From JABJAG01 sp038137215 (GTDB taxonomy: Bacteria > Pseudomonadota > Alphaproteobacteria > UBA6615), in contig JAYQBG010000031.1 in NCBI GenBank assembly GCA_038137215.1, positions 1 through 29,319 on the forward strand: a stretch of 29,319 nt of DNA, given 5' to 3'. The notes beneath the pieces are model-generated. The model ran no database searches and was not told where the DNA came from. It saw only the letters and a list, made by a program, of their open reading frames with translations. Positions 16,217 through 23,456 of this stretch are shown here, one piece after another. Every line of letters starts with the position of its first letter. Position 1 is the first letter of the stretch. The position numbers and the translations under genes were made by a program.

Positions 16217-17242
16217 ATGGCGGTTCGCGTTGCGATCAATGGTTTTGGACGAATTGGACGACTGGTCCTGCGGGCAGCTTACGAGCAGGGCCGGAAAGAC
16301 ATCGAATTCGTGGCGATCAACGATTTGGGTTCGGTGGATGCAAATGCGCATATGCTGAGCTACGATTCTTCCCACGGTCCGTTCCCGGGCAAGATCAGCA
16401 CCACTAAGTCGTCGATCAATCTCGGTGCAAAATCCACCATCGGGCGAAGCATCAAGGTCTTCTCCGAACGCGATCCGGCGGCCCTCCCCTGGGGCGATCT
16501 GGACATCGACGTGGTTCTGGAATGCACCGGCATCTTCACCTCGAAGGAAGCCGCCGGGAAGCATCTCGAAGCGGGCGCCAAGAAGGTGCTGATTTCCGCT
16601 CCGGCTTCGGGCGCCGACATCACCGTGGTGCAGGGCGTCAACGGCAACAAACTGCGCAAGTCCCACAAGATCGTGTCGAATGCCTCCTGCACGACCAACT
16701 GCCTGGCCCCCGTCGCGGCCGTTCTCGACAAGGCCGTCGGCATCAAACACGGTTTTATGACCACCGTGCACAGCTACACCGGCGACCAGCCGGTGGTGGA
16801 CACCCTGCACAAGGATCTCCGCCGGGCGCGCGGTGCGGCCACGTCGATCATCCCGACATCCACCGGTGCGGCCCGCGCGGTTGGCCTGGTGCTTCCGGAA
16901 CTCGACGGCAAGCTCGACGGCACCGCCGTCCGCGTCCCGACCGCCAATGTCTCGATGGTCGACCTGGTGATCGAGGCCAAGAAGAACACCTCGGTCGAGG
17001 AGATCAACGAGGCCATGCGCAAAGCCGCGGCGAAGGGGTCTCTGAAAGGCGTCCTGACCGTCAACGACGCACCGCTGGTCTCCGTGGACTTCAATCACGA
17101 TCCGGCCAGTTCGGCTTTCGATGCGACCCAGACGCAGGTCACAGATGGCCGCATGGTCCGCGTTCTGAGCTGGTACGACAATGAGTGGGGCTTCTCGAAC
17201 CGCATGAGCGATACGGCTGTGCAGATGGCAAAACTCAAGTAA
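16217..17242 (+). CDS. gap: Glyceraldehyde-3-phosphate dehydrogenase, type I
   Basis: Catalyses the reversible NAD-linked oxidation and phosphorylation of glyceraldehyde 3-phosphate. The Rossmann start INGFGRIGRL is followed by INDLG, whose Asp36 favours NAD over NADP. The catalytic Cys158 is in SNASCTTNCLAP. Phosphate-site blocks VHSYTGDQ, RRARGAATSIIPTSTGAA and NEWGFSNRM are intact. ATG 16217 is chosen over the adjacent GTG 16214 because GGAG sits 7 bases upstream; 341 aa. It lies between transketolase and a strong terminator. The usual pgk gene does not follow. Confidence 0.98.
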   Translation: MAVRVAINGFGRIGRLVLRAAYEQGRKDIEFVAINDLGSVDANAHMLSYDSSHGPFPGKISTTKSSINLGAKSTIGRSIKVFSERDPAALPWGDLDIDVVLECTGIFTSKEAAGKHLEAGAKKVLISAPASGADITVVQGVNGNKLRKSHKIVSNASCTTNCLAPVAAVLDKAVGIKHGFMTTVHSYTGDQPVVDTLHKDLRRARGAATSIIPTSTGAARAVGLVLPELDGKLDGTAVRVPTANVSMVDLVIEAKKNTSVEEINEAMRKAAAKGSLKGVLTVNDAPLVSVDFNHDPASSAFDATQTQVTDGRMVRVLSWYDNEWGFSNRMSDTAVQMAKLK

Positions 17243-17274
17243 CCATCTGTTTTTGAACATAAAGGTATGAATCA

Positions 17275-17296
17275 GGGCGCTGCGGGCGCCCTTTTT
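17275..17296 (+). terminator. Rho-independent terminator after gap
   Basis: GGGCGC (17275-17280), five-base loop, GCGCCC (17286-17291), then TTTTT. It begins 33 bases past the gap stop and ends the tkt-gap unit. Confidence 0.88.
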
Positions 17297-17310
17297 CATA
17301 GCCCTTGATA

Positions 17311-17364
17311 ATCCATTTCGGTATAAATAGTGTGATTATTATACCTATTTATTCCGAAATGGAT
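17311..17364. repeat. 54-bp AT-rich imperfect palindrome
   Basis: Two 20-base arms (17311-17330 and 17345-17364) match as inverted repeats at 19 of 20 positions around a 14-base centre. The outer 11 bases (ATCCATTTCGG and its complement) are perfect. The element is much more AT-rich than its surroundings and lies between the gap terminator and a small gene. It could be an operator, a transcript-end hairpin or a small mobile remnant; the sequence does not decide. Confidence 0.85.
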
Positions 17365-17423
17365 CGCCCTTATCTTCTTCTCAACGCGGCACGGTCCGCA
17401 ACTCGCACACCAAGGAGAAGACG

Positions 17424-17561
17424 ATGTCCAAGAAACTGCACCACAACGATCCGTTCGACTATCAAGCAATCGAAGAGCGCGCCCGCGCCCTCCAGGGTGA
17501 GGAAACCGTTCGCCTCTTCCGCGCCTCAGCACGGGCGTTGAGCCGGGCTTTCCGCCACTAG
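17424..17561 (+). CDS. Small basic protein of unknown function (45 aa)
   Basis: A 45-codon frame opening with MSKKLHHNDPFDYQAIEERA, preceded by a strong AAGGAG eight bases before the ATG and followed within 30 bases by a strong terminator. This is a complete transcription unit in miniature. The C-terminal half is Arg/Ala/Leu-rich and should form an amphipathic helix (VRLFRASARALSRAFRH). It resembles in style the short Arg-rich helical proteins (DUF1127-like and similar) frequent in alphaproteobacteria, but I cannot assign a family. No signal peptide or cysteines are visible. A large palindrome lies 60 bases upstream and may control it. Confidence 0.68.
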   Translation: MSKKLHHNDPFDYQAIEERARALQGEETVRLFRASARALSRAFRH

Positions 17562-17589
17562 TAGAATGCACAGACCACAGCTACGAAAA

Positions 17590-17618
17590 AGCCCGGGACG
17601 ATCCCGGGCTCTTTTTTT
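17590..17618 (+). terminator. Bidirectional Rho-independent terminator
   Basis: Nine-base-pair stem AGCCCGGGA/TCCCGGGCT with a three-base loop. CTTTTTTT follows on the plus strand, and the flanking AAAAA gives a T-tract on the minus strand. It sits between the 45-codon gene and the end of the convergent LysR gene and can serve both. Confidence 0.88.
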
Positions 17619-17625
17619 GTGGGGT

Positions 17626-18534
17626 TCAGGCCGCCTCGCCGAGCGGGCGTTCCTTGAAGTGATTGGCCAGGAAATCGACAAAGGCGCGCACCTTGGCCGA
17701 GAGATGGCGGCCCGGCGGATAGATCGCATGGACCGAAGGCTCGGGCTGCGCATAGTCTCCCAGCACCTCGACCAGACGGCCCTCTTCCAGATCCGGCCCG
17801 ACCATCCAGGTCGGCAGATTGACGACCCCCAGGCCCTGCAGGGCGGCCTCGAGCAATGCTTCGCCATTGTTCGACGCCAGGTTCCCCGTCGCCTGAACTA
17901 CGTGTTCCTTGCCGGCCGCATCGGTCATGCGCCAGGTGTTCCCGCTGGACAGATAGGAATAGGCGAGACAGTTGTGGGAACGAAGTTCCTCGGGCTTCTC
18001 CGGCTCACCATGCTTCTTCCAGTAGCCCGGCGTGGCCGCGACCACACGGCGTGCTTCGGCCAGCTTGCGCGCGATCAGGCTCGAATCCTTCAGCTCCCCG
18101 ACGCGAATCAGCATGTCGGCGCCTTCGGCAATCGGATCGACGAACTGATCGGACATGGAGAGTTCCATGGTCACATTCGGATAATTTTCGAGAAACTCGC
18201 CAATGATCGGCATAATATGGCGCCGCCCGAACACAACGGGCATGTTCAGCCGCAGCACACCGCGCGGATCGGCATTGAGTTCGGTCACCGCCGATTCCGC
18301 CTCCGCGATATCGGCCAGAATGCGCTGGCAACGCTCATAATAGGCGCGGCCCTCTTCCGTCGGCGCCAGCTGACGGGTCGTGCGGTTGAACAACCGGGCG
18401 CCGAGCCGGTCTTCCAGACGGGAAATCTGTTTGCTGACCGCAGATGGCGTCAGGTTCATGGATCGCGCCGTCGCGGAAAAATTTCCGGACTCCACCGCGC
18501 TGACAAACAGTTCCATGGATGTGAGGGTGTCCAT
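17626..18534 (-). CDS. LysR-family transcriptional regulator
   Basis: DNA-binding regulator of about 302 aa. The N-terminal winged HTH is clear (MELFVSAVESGNFSATARSM, LTPSAVSKQISRLEDRLGARL, FNRTTRQLAPTEEG), and the C-terminal part is a periplasmic-binding-protein-like effector domain (LRLNMPVVFGRRHIMPIIGEF). The start at ATG 18534 (MDTLTSMELF) is preferred to the longer frame because it begins just before the HTH and an AGAGAG purine run lies upstream. It is transcribed away from the hypothetical-fba unit, with a 129-base divergent gap. LysR genes often regulate the divergent neighbour, but the ligand and targets cannot be read from the sequence. Confidence 0.95.
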   Translation of the reverse strand: MDTLTSMELFVSAVESGNFSATARSMNLTPSAVSKQISRLEDRLGARLFNRTTRQLAPTEEGRAYYERCQRILADIAEAESAVTELNADPRGVLRLNMPVVFGRRHIMPIIGEFLENYPNVTMELSMSDQFVDPIAEGADMLIRVGELKDSSLIARKLAEARRVVAATPGYWKKHGEPEKPEELRSHNCLAYSYLSSGNTWRMTDAAGKEHVVQATGNLASNNGEALLEAALQGLGVVNLPTWMVGPDLEEGRLVEVLGDYAQPEPSVHAIYPPGRHLSAKVRAFVDFLANHFKERPLGEAA

Positions 18535-18663
18535 GACTCTCTCTCTTTTGTTCCCTAACGGCACAACTGATCTATCGGGTCTGAATGTCTTATACAAGAA
18601 GCGAATGGTCCGGGCGCAGAAAAGGCTGCCAATTTCCGCCCGTGCATCCTAGGAATCGATGCC

Positions 18664-19131
18664 ATGACGTCGAAAATCAACCCAACCACGCAACCGGCCT
18701 GTTTCATCGTCCATGATCTGGAGCATGCGATCGCCGCGCTTGAGACCGCGCAGCGACGGGACACACAGGTGATGCTGGTCAGCGCCCCCGGGGCCGCGCG
18801 CACCGGCGGCGCAGGCTGGTGGCGCGAACTGATCGCCCAGGCCAAGGCACAAACCCCCGGAGCAGATATGATCAGCGTGCTCGATTGCGCAGACGAAGCC
18901 GGCATGGCGCTGGCTGCCATCCGCGCCGGGGTCGAGGCCATCTCGGTCACCGCGGGCAACGAGACCGGGGACCGGATCGCGGACATCGCCGGCCAGGCAT
19001 TCGTGTCCCTGATTTCGATCCCCTGGGCCGAGGCGGTCGATCTAGCAGGAACGAACGATCCACAAGCTGTATGCGAAAACCACCTCGCCAGTCGCGCCGG
19101 CGGCGTTGCAAATCCCGGCGCCCTCGGCTAA
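18664..19131 (+). CDS. Hypothetical protein upstream of class I aldolase
   Basis: A 155-residue soluble protein with no signal peptide or membrane helix. I do not recognise a family with confidence. Alternating strands and helices (QVMLVSAPGAARTGGAGWW, DMISVLDCADEAGMALAAIR, AGVEAISVTAGNETGDRIAD) look like part of an alpha/beta barrel or a small Rossmann-like fold, with a low-complexity tail. AGGA lies 9 bases before the ATG. Codon use and GC content match the neighbours, so it is probably a real, vertically inherited gene. It begins the unit that continues to the aldolase 79 bases later, which suggests a metabolic or accessory role beside it. Confidence 0.8.
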   Translation: MTSKINPTTQPACFIVHDLEHAIAALETAQRRDTQVMLVSAPGAARTGGAGWWRELIAQAKAQTPGADMISVLDCADEAGMALAAIRAGVEAISVTAGNETGDRIADIAGQAFVSLISIPWAEAVDLAGTNDPQAVCENHLASRAGGVANPGALG

Positions 19132-19210
19132 TTCACTGGCACAACAAAGTTCCTCCCGCGACTTGGCCACGCGGCATGAAGGACCGGCTCAGACCACAGG
19201 AAGACACGAC

Positions 19211-20131
19211 ATGAAAGTCACTCAGCGCGTCCGGAAAATTCTGTCCTGGTACGAAAGCGACAATCCCGGCACCAAGACCAATCTCGCTCGCATACTGATG
19301 ACCGGCAAGCTGGCCGGGACCGGAAAGATGGTGATCCTGCCCGTCGATCAGGGCTGGGAACACGGGCCCGCACGGAGCTTTGCCCCCAACCCGCCGGCCT
19401 ATGACCCCCACTATTTCCCCCAGTTGGCTGTCGATGCCGGGCTCAACGCCTATGCCGCGCCCCTGGGACAGATCGAGGCCGCCGCCGACAGCTATGCCGG
19501 TTCGGTGCCACTGATCCTGAAAATGAACTCCTCGAACTCCCACGCGACCACCAAGGATCAGGCGATCACCGCCTCGGTCGGCGATGCACTTCGTCTCGGC
19601 TGCGCAGCGGTCGGTTTCACGATCTATCCGGGATCCGATCAGGCCTTCGAGATGATCGAGGAAATCCGCGAAATCACCGAGGAAGCGAAGTCCGTCGGCC
19701 TGGCCGTCGTACTCTGGTCCTATCCACGCGGCGGTGACCTCAGCAAGGAAGGCGAGACCGCCATCGACGTGACCGCCTATGCCGCCCACATGGCCGCGCA
19801 GCTCGGCGCGAACATCATTAAGGTGAAGCCGCCGACCGACCATATCGAAAACAAGGATGCGGCGAAGGTCTACAAGGACCAGAACATCGACATCTCCTCG
19901 CTGCCCGCCCGGATCGCCCATGTGATGGAATCCTCCTTCGCCGGACGCCGGCTGGTGGTCTTCTCCGGCGGTGCGGCCAAGAGCACGGACGCCGTCTATG
20001 ACGAAATCCGCGCGCTGCGCGATGGCGGGGCCAACGGCTCCATCATCGGCCGCAACAGCTTCCAGCGATCCCGTGAGGACGCGCTGGAACTGCTCGGCAA
20101 TGTCATCAAGATCTATCAGGGCAAGTTCTGA
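19211..20131 (+). CDS. fbaB: Class I fructose-bisphosphate aldolase (FbaB/DhnA type)
   Basis: Schiff-base aldolase that interconverts fructose 1,6-bisphosphate with dihydroxyacetone phosphate and glyceraldehyde 3-phosphate. The start at ATG 19211 has AGGAAG upstream and gives 306 aa, usual for the prokaryotic DhnA family. Visible blocks are MVILPVDQGWEHGP, LILKMNSSNSHATTKDQ, GCAAVGFTIYPGSDQAFEM, VVLWSYPRGGDL and the lysine motif NIIKVKPPTDH (Lys204 or Lys206, one of which forms the Schiff base), then VVFSGGAAKS and GGANGSIIGRNSFQR for phosphate binding. The gene's stop overlaps the apparent start of the ThiE-like gene. With tkt and gap nearby it forms a central carbon cluster that lacks pgk. 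Confidence 0.96.
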   Translation: MKVTQRVRKILSWYESDNPGTKTNLARILMTGKLAGTGKMVILPVDQGWEHGPARSFAPNPPAYDPHYFPQLAVDAGLNAYAAPLGQIEAAADSYAGSVPLILKMNSSNSHATTKDQAITASVGDALRLGCAAVGFTIYPGSDQAFEMIEEIREITEEAKSVGLAVVLWSYPRGGDLSKEGETAIDVTAYAAHMAAQLGANIIKVKPPTDHIENKDAAKVYKDQNIDISSLPARIAHVMESSFAGRRLVVFSGGAAKSTDAVYDEIRALRDGGANGSIIGRNSFQRSREDALELLGNVIKIYQGKF

Positions 20132-20835
20132 TCGCCGCGCAAAACAACGTTCCGGCAGACGACACCGATACGCCGCGCTGCCGCCTCTACCTGATCAGTC
20201 CCTCCAGTCTGGAAGGCCCGCGCCTGGAGGCTTTTGCGCAGGCGCTCGATGACGCCCTGTCGGTTGACGATGTCGCCTGTCTGCAGCTTCGCCTGAAAGA
20301 TGCAGAGGAAGGTCCGGCCCCGGATGCCGAGATCCGGCGTGCCACGGAGACGCTGTTGCCGATCACTCGGCGCCACGATGTGGCGTTCATTCTGAACGAC
20401 CGGCCCGACCTGGCCGCCGATCTGGGATACGACGGTGTTCATGTGGGGCAGGACGACGCCTCCTATGAAGAGGCACGGCGGCTCCTGGGAGAGCGCGCCA
20501 TCGTCGGTGTGACCTGTCACGATTCCCGTCATCTGGCGATGGAGGCCGCCGAAGCCGGCGCGGACTATGTCGCCTTCGGTGCCTTTTTCCCGACCAGCAC
20601 CAAGACCCCCAAGTTCAGCGCCCGCCCCGACCTGCTGCAATGGTGGGCCGAGGTGATGGAAGTCCCCTGTGTGGCCATCGGCGGGATCACGGTCGGGAAC
20701 TGCGAATCTTTGGTGAGCGCGGGGGCCGACTTCCTGGCTGTGTCCGCCGGCGTGTGGGCCCACCCCGAGGGACCTGCCGCAGCGGTGCGGGCGTTCAATG
20801 ACATCTTCGCGCGGGCGGCAGCGGCGACGGGGTAG
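20128..20835 (+). CDS. thiE: Thiamine-phosphate synthase (ThiE-like), apparent CTG start
   Basis: ThiE joins hydroxymethylpyrimidine diphosphate and thiazole phosphate to make thiamine phosphate. The frame encodes a full TIM barrel: RLYLISP, VACLQLRLKDA (diphosphate contacts), VAFILNDRPDLAADLGYDG, VHVGQDD, GVTCHDSRHLAMEAAEAGAD, YVAFGAFFPTSTKTP and VAIGGITVGNCESLVSAGAD. No ATG, GTG or TTG occurs in frame between the preceding in-frame stop (20074) and TTG 20356, yet conserved N-terminal strands lie upstream of 20356. The best start is CTG 20128, overlapping the aldolase TGA as CTGA, with AGGG six bases upstream; ATC 20131 is an alternative. This gives 235 aa. Thiamine diphosphate made here would serve transketolase. 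Confidence 0.87.
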   Translation: MIAAQNNVPADDTDTPRCRLYLISPSSLEGPRLEAFAQALDDALSVDDVACLQLRLKDAEEGPAPDAEIRRATETLLPITRRHDVAFILNDRPDLAADLGYDGVHVGQDDASYEEARRLLGERAIVGVTCHDSRHLAMEAAEAGADYVAFGAFFPTSTKTPKFSARPDLLQWWAEVMEVPCVAIGGITVGNCESLVSAGADFLAVSAGVWAHPEGPAAAVRAFNDIFARAAAATG

Positions 20836-20898
20836 AAAACAAACCCCGCACCTGCTAGTCATCCGCGCCGCAGATAGAATTCCACAGGCGAAGACGAC

Positions 20899-21468
20899 AT
20901 GAAAATCGACGGAAATGAAATCCGCCCCGGCAATGTGATCGAACATCAGGGCCGGCTGTGGCGGGCCGTGAAGACCCAGCACGTCAAACCCGGCAAGGGC
21001 GGTGCGTTCCTGCAGGTCGAACTGAAAGACATCCGCGACGGAACGAAGCTCAACGAGCGTTTCCGTTCCGCCGAGACCGTCGAGCGTGTCCGGCTGGAGC
21101 AGAAGGAATATCAGTTCCTGTTTGCCGACGGCGATTCCTACACCTTCATGGACCAGGAAAATTACGAGCAGGTCACCCTGAACAGCGATGTTCTGGAAGA
21201 AGACCAAGCCCGCTTCCTGCAGGACGGCATGCTGGTGCAGATCGAATCCCACGAGGAAGAGCCGCTTGGCGTGGCGCTGCCCGAACGGGTCACGCTGCAG
21301 ATTGTCGAAGCCGATCCCGTCGTGAAGGGCCAGACCGCAACCTCGTCCTACAAGCCGGCCATGCTGGAGAACGGCGTCCGGATTCAGGTCCCGCCGCATA
21401 TCGAAAGCGGAACCTCCGTCGTCGTCTCGACCGTCGATGCCACCTATGTCGAGCGTGCCCGCGACTGA
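20899..21468 (+). CDS. efp: Elongation factor P
   Basis: EF-P binds between the P and E sites and rescues ribosomes stalled at consecutive prolines. The 189-residue protein has the three-domain layout: KIDGNEIRPGNVIEHQGRLW, the domain I loop HVKPGKGGAF with the modifiable lysine at residue 33, an acidic middle domain (YTFMDQENYEQVTL), and the C-terminal GQTATSSYKPAMLENG...VPPHIESG block that marks EF-P. No EF-P modification enzyme (epmA or earP) is visible nearby. It follows the ThiE-like gene by 63 bases and precedes suhB by 48. Confidence 0.98.
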   Translation: MKIDGNEIRPGNVIEHQGRLWRAVKTQHVKPGKGGAFLQVELKDIRDGTKLNERFRSAETVERVRLEQKEYQFLFADGDSYTFMDQENYEQVTLNSDVLEEDQARFLQDGMLVQIESHEEEPLGVALPERVTLQIVEADPVVKGQTATSSYKPAMLENGVRIQVPPHIESGTSVVVSTVDATYVERARD

Positions 21469-21516
21469 CCCTTGCACGAACCCCGGCCTGTCGCGCCGGG
21501 CCGGAAGCAGAACCCT

Positions 21517-22326
21517 ATGCGCCCAGCGATTATCAACGTAATGGACAAGGCCGCGCGCCGCGCCGGCCGGGACCTCGCACGCGATTTCGGCGAGGTGGAG
21601 CAACTTCAGGTGTCCCGCAAAGGGGCTGCAGATTTCGTGTCGGCTGCCGACACCCGCTCAGAACAGACCCTGCACTACGAACTGATGAAGGCGCGCCCGG
21701 ATTTCGGGTTTCTGGGAGAAGAAGGCGGACGCCAGGAAGAAGGCGATGGCGTTCATCGCTGGATTGTCGATCCTCTCGACGGCACCACGAATTTCCTGCA
21801 TGGGCTGCCCAATTTCGCGATTTCGATCGCGCTGGAGGAACGCGGTCAAATCGTCGCCGGTGTGGTCTATGAGCCCCTGAACGACGAACTCTACTGGGCC
21901 GAGAAGAATAGCGGGGCATTTCTGCACGACCGCCGGCTGCGAGTCTCCGCGCGCCAGCACATGTCGGAATCCCTGATCGCCACCGGCATGCCGTTTCTCG
22001 GTCATGGCGACCCGGACCGCTACATCCCGACCCTGAAGTCAGTCATGGGCGAAGTTGCAGGCATCCGCCGCTTCGGGTCTGCCGCGCTTGATCTGGCTTA
22101 TCTGGCCGCTGGCCGTTGCGACGGGTTCTGGGAATTCGGACTGAAGATCTGGGATATCGCGGCAGGGGTCATCATCGTCCGTGAAGCGGGCGGCTTCGTT
22201 ACCGATGCCCAGGGCCGCGACCGGTCGCTGCAAACCGGCGATGTCGTCGCCGGCAATGACCGTATCCACGAAAAATTGCTGCGCTGCGTGAAATCGTCTG
22301 ATCCCGGTCCCCAGAATCCCGCTTAA
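21517..22326 (+). CDS. suhB: Inositol-1-monophosphatase family protein SuhB
   Basis: Mg-dependent phosphatase that dephosphorylates inositol 1-phosphate and related sugar phosphates; in E. coli SuhB also joins the rRNA antitermination complex. The metal ligands are visible: Glu68 in LGEEGG, Asp85 and Asp88 in WIVDPLDGTTNFLHG, and the later WDIAAGVIIVREAGG. FGSAALDLAYLAAGRCDGFWE is also typical. ATG 21517 is chosen because GGAAG precedes it and the family begins at MRPAIINVMDKAARRAG; 269 aa. It sits between efp and the envelope cassette. Confidence 0.96.
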   Translation: MRPAIINVMDKAARRAGRDLARDFGEVEQLQVSRKGAADFVSAADTRSEQTLHYELMKARPDFGFLGEEGGRQEEGDGVHRWIVDPLDGTTNFLHGLPNFAISIALEERGQIVAGVVYEPLNDELYWAEKNSGAFLHDRRLRVSARQHMSESLIATGMPFLGHGDPDRYIPTLKSVMGEVAGIRRFGSAALDLAYLAAGRCDGFWEFGLKIWDIAAGVIIVREAGGFVTDAQGRDRSLQTGDVVAGNDRIHEKLLRCVKSSDPGPQNPA

Positions 22327-22345
22327 CCGATTGTCCCATAAGCGG

Positions 22346-22375
22346 TTGTCGGTTTCGGCGCCATTACGGTATGAT
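22346..22375 (+). promoter_or_regulatory. Sigma-70-type promoter candidate for the envelope cassette
   Basis: TTGTCG (22346-22351), an 18-base spacer and TATGAT (22370-22375) in the 105-base gap after suhB. The -10 matches five of six positions. It lies 57 bases before the OmpA-like gene. Confidence 0.45.
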
Positions 22376-22431
22376 CGTTCGCAAATCGGCCCCGGCGGTC
22401 GATGCGGGGACATATCGAAGGGTTGAACGAC

Positions 22432-23352
22432 ATGATTCGGCGGCGACCGGTCAGAAACCTGACAAAGACATACCGTGCAGGCCTGCTTGCGGCGACCGCG
22501 ATCGGCGCGCTTGCGCTCGCAGGGCCGGCCACGGCCCAGCAGTATCTTGGCTCGAGCAACGTCGTGATCGACATGAGCGCGCTGGGCGGACCCGCGTCCG
22601 CGGGCAGTCGCACGCTCGGTCGCGGCGGACAGGCCTATGTCAACGAAGGTATCGTACTCTTCCCGCCCAGCCAGAAACCTGTCTCCCGGCTTCAGGGCCC
22701 GCTTGCGAACCAGAACTTCAATCTGACCGCACCCCAGCGCCCGGTGCTGCAGCGCCCGCCAGCCGCGGCACCGCAGTCACAAGCAAGCGTGGCCACCGCG
22801 CCCGCGCCTGCACCCACACCTGCCCCGGCCCCTAACCTTCCGGTCGCCACAGCGCCGGCACCGGCATCGGCCCCCGCGGCTGCGCCCGCGCCCGATCTGC
22901 CTGTCGCAACCGCGCCGGCACCGCAGGTCACGGCACCGCCCCCGCCGCCGTCAACGGCTGAAGCACCGGTTCAGGCACCGGCCGCCGCACCCGCACCGCC
23001 CGTGCAGACCGCCGCCGTTCCGCCGGCAGCAAACCTGCTGGCCGGCGAGACACGCATGCTCTTTGAAGCCGGATCACCCGATCTGAGCGATGCCGCCCGA
23101 GCCACACTGGACAACCTTGCGGCAAGCCTCAACGCCGACGATTCCCTGCGCATCCAGTTGCAGGCCTTTGCCGACGGGACCGATGAAACCGCACCCGAGG
23201 CCCGCCGCCTGTCCCTCAAACGTGCCCTGAATGTCCGGGCCTATCTGGTCGAACGTGACGTCCGGAACACCCGCATGGATGTGCGTGCGCTTGGCGTGAA
23301 GTCCGGCGGCGGCCCTGCCGACCGTGTGGATGCCGTCATCGTGCAGAGATAA
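22432..23352 (+). CDS. OmpA-domain periplasmic protein with Pro/Ala-rich linker
   Basis: A 306-residue exported protein. ATG 22432 is chosen (AAGGG upstream) and gives a basic n-region then a signal peptide (AGLLAATAIGALALAGPATAQ), cleaved after ATA near residue 36. There is no lipobox cysteine. From about residue 100 to 200 lies a Pro/Ala linker with imperfect repeats (two copies of LPVATAPAPA, and a run of five prolines). The C-terminal domain (MLFEAGSPDLSDAARATLDN, LQLAFADGT-like strand, RRLSLKRALNVRAYLVERDV) is OmpA-like, with the Asp and Arg expected to bind peptidoglycan. It begins a cassette with MotA-like and MotB-like genes. The function is not known to me. Confidence 0.85.
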   Translation: MIRRRPVRNLTKTYRAGLLAATAIGALALAGPATAQQYLGSSNVVIDMSALGGPASAGSRTLGRGGQAYVNEGIVLFPPSQKPVSRLQGPLANQNFNLTAPQRPVLQRPPAAAPQSQASVATAPAPAPTPAPAPNLPVATAPAPASAPAAAPAPDLPVATAPAPQVTAPPPPPSTAEAPVQAPAAAPAPPVQTAAVPPAANLLAGETRMLFEAGSPDLSDAARATLDNLAASLNADDSLRIQLQAFADGTDETAPEARRLSLKRALNVRAYLVERDVRNTRMDVRALGVKSGGGPADRVDAVIVQR

Positions 23353-23394
23353 GAATACGGGCCCTCCGCCCTAAATTCGTCACATCGTCACGAC

Positions 23395-23427
23395 ATTGTC
23401 CCGACACGTGGGAGAGGTCGTGACAAT
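23395..23427. repeat. Inverted repeat before the MotA-like gene
   Basis: ATTGTCCCGAC (23395-23405) and GTCGTGACAAT (23417-23427) match as inverted repeats at 10 of 11 positions across an 11-base spacer. A TCACGAC at 23388-23394 offers a competing partner for GTCGTGA. It lies 30 bases before the MotA-like start, so it may be an operator or a leader hairpin. Confidence 0.55.
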
Positions 23428-23456
23428 CGGCCAACACGCAACCGGGCAGGATCGGG

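Noticed and set aside
15722..17299. 525-codon minus-strand open frame opposite transketolase and gap
   Set aside because: It spans two well-supported genes on the other strand, and its product has no family motifs; codon-phase shadow.
20356..20835. ThiE-like gene starting at TTG 20356
   Set aside because: This would remove the first strands and diphosphate-contact motif of the barrel, which are clearly encoded upstream in the same frame.
20828..20848. Hairpin CGGGGT/ACCCCG at the thiE-efp junction as a terminator
   Set aside because: The stem is only six base pairs with no T-tract after it, so termination is not supported.
20116..21603. 495-codon minus-strand open frame opposite thiE and efp
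   Set aside because: Same reason: it covers conserved genes on the plus strand and crosses their boundaries.
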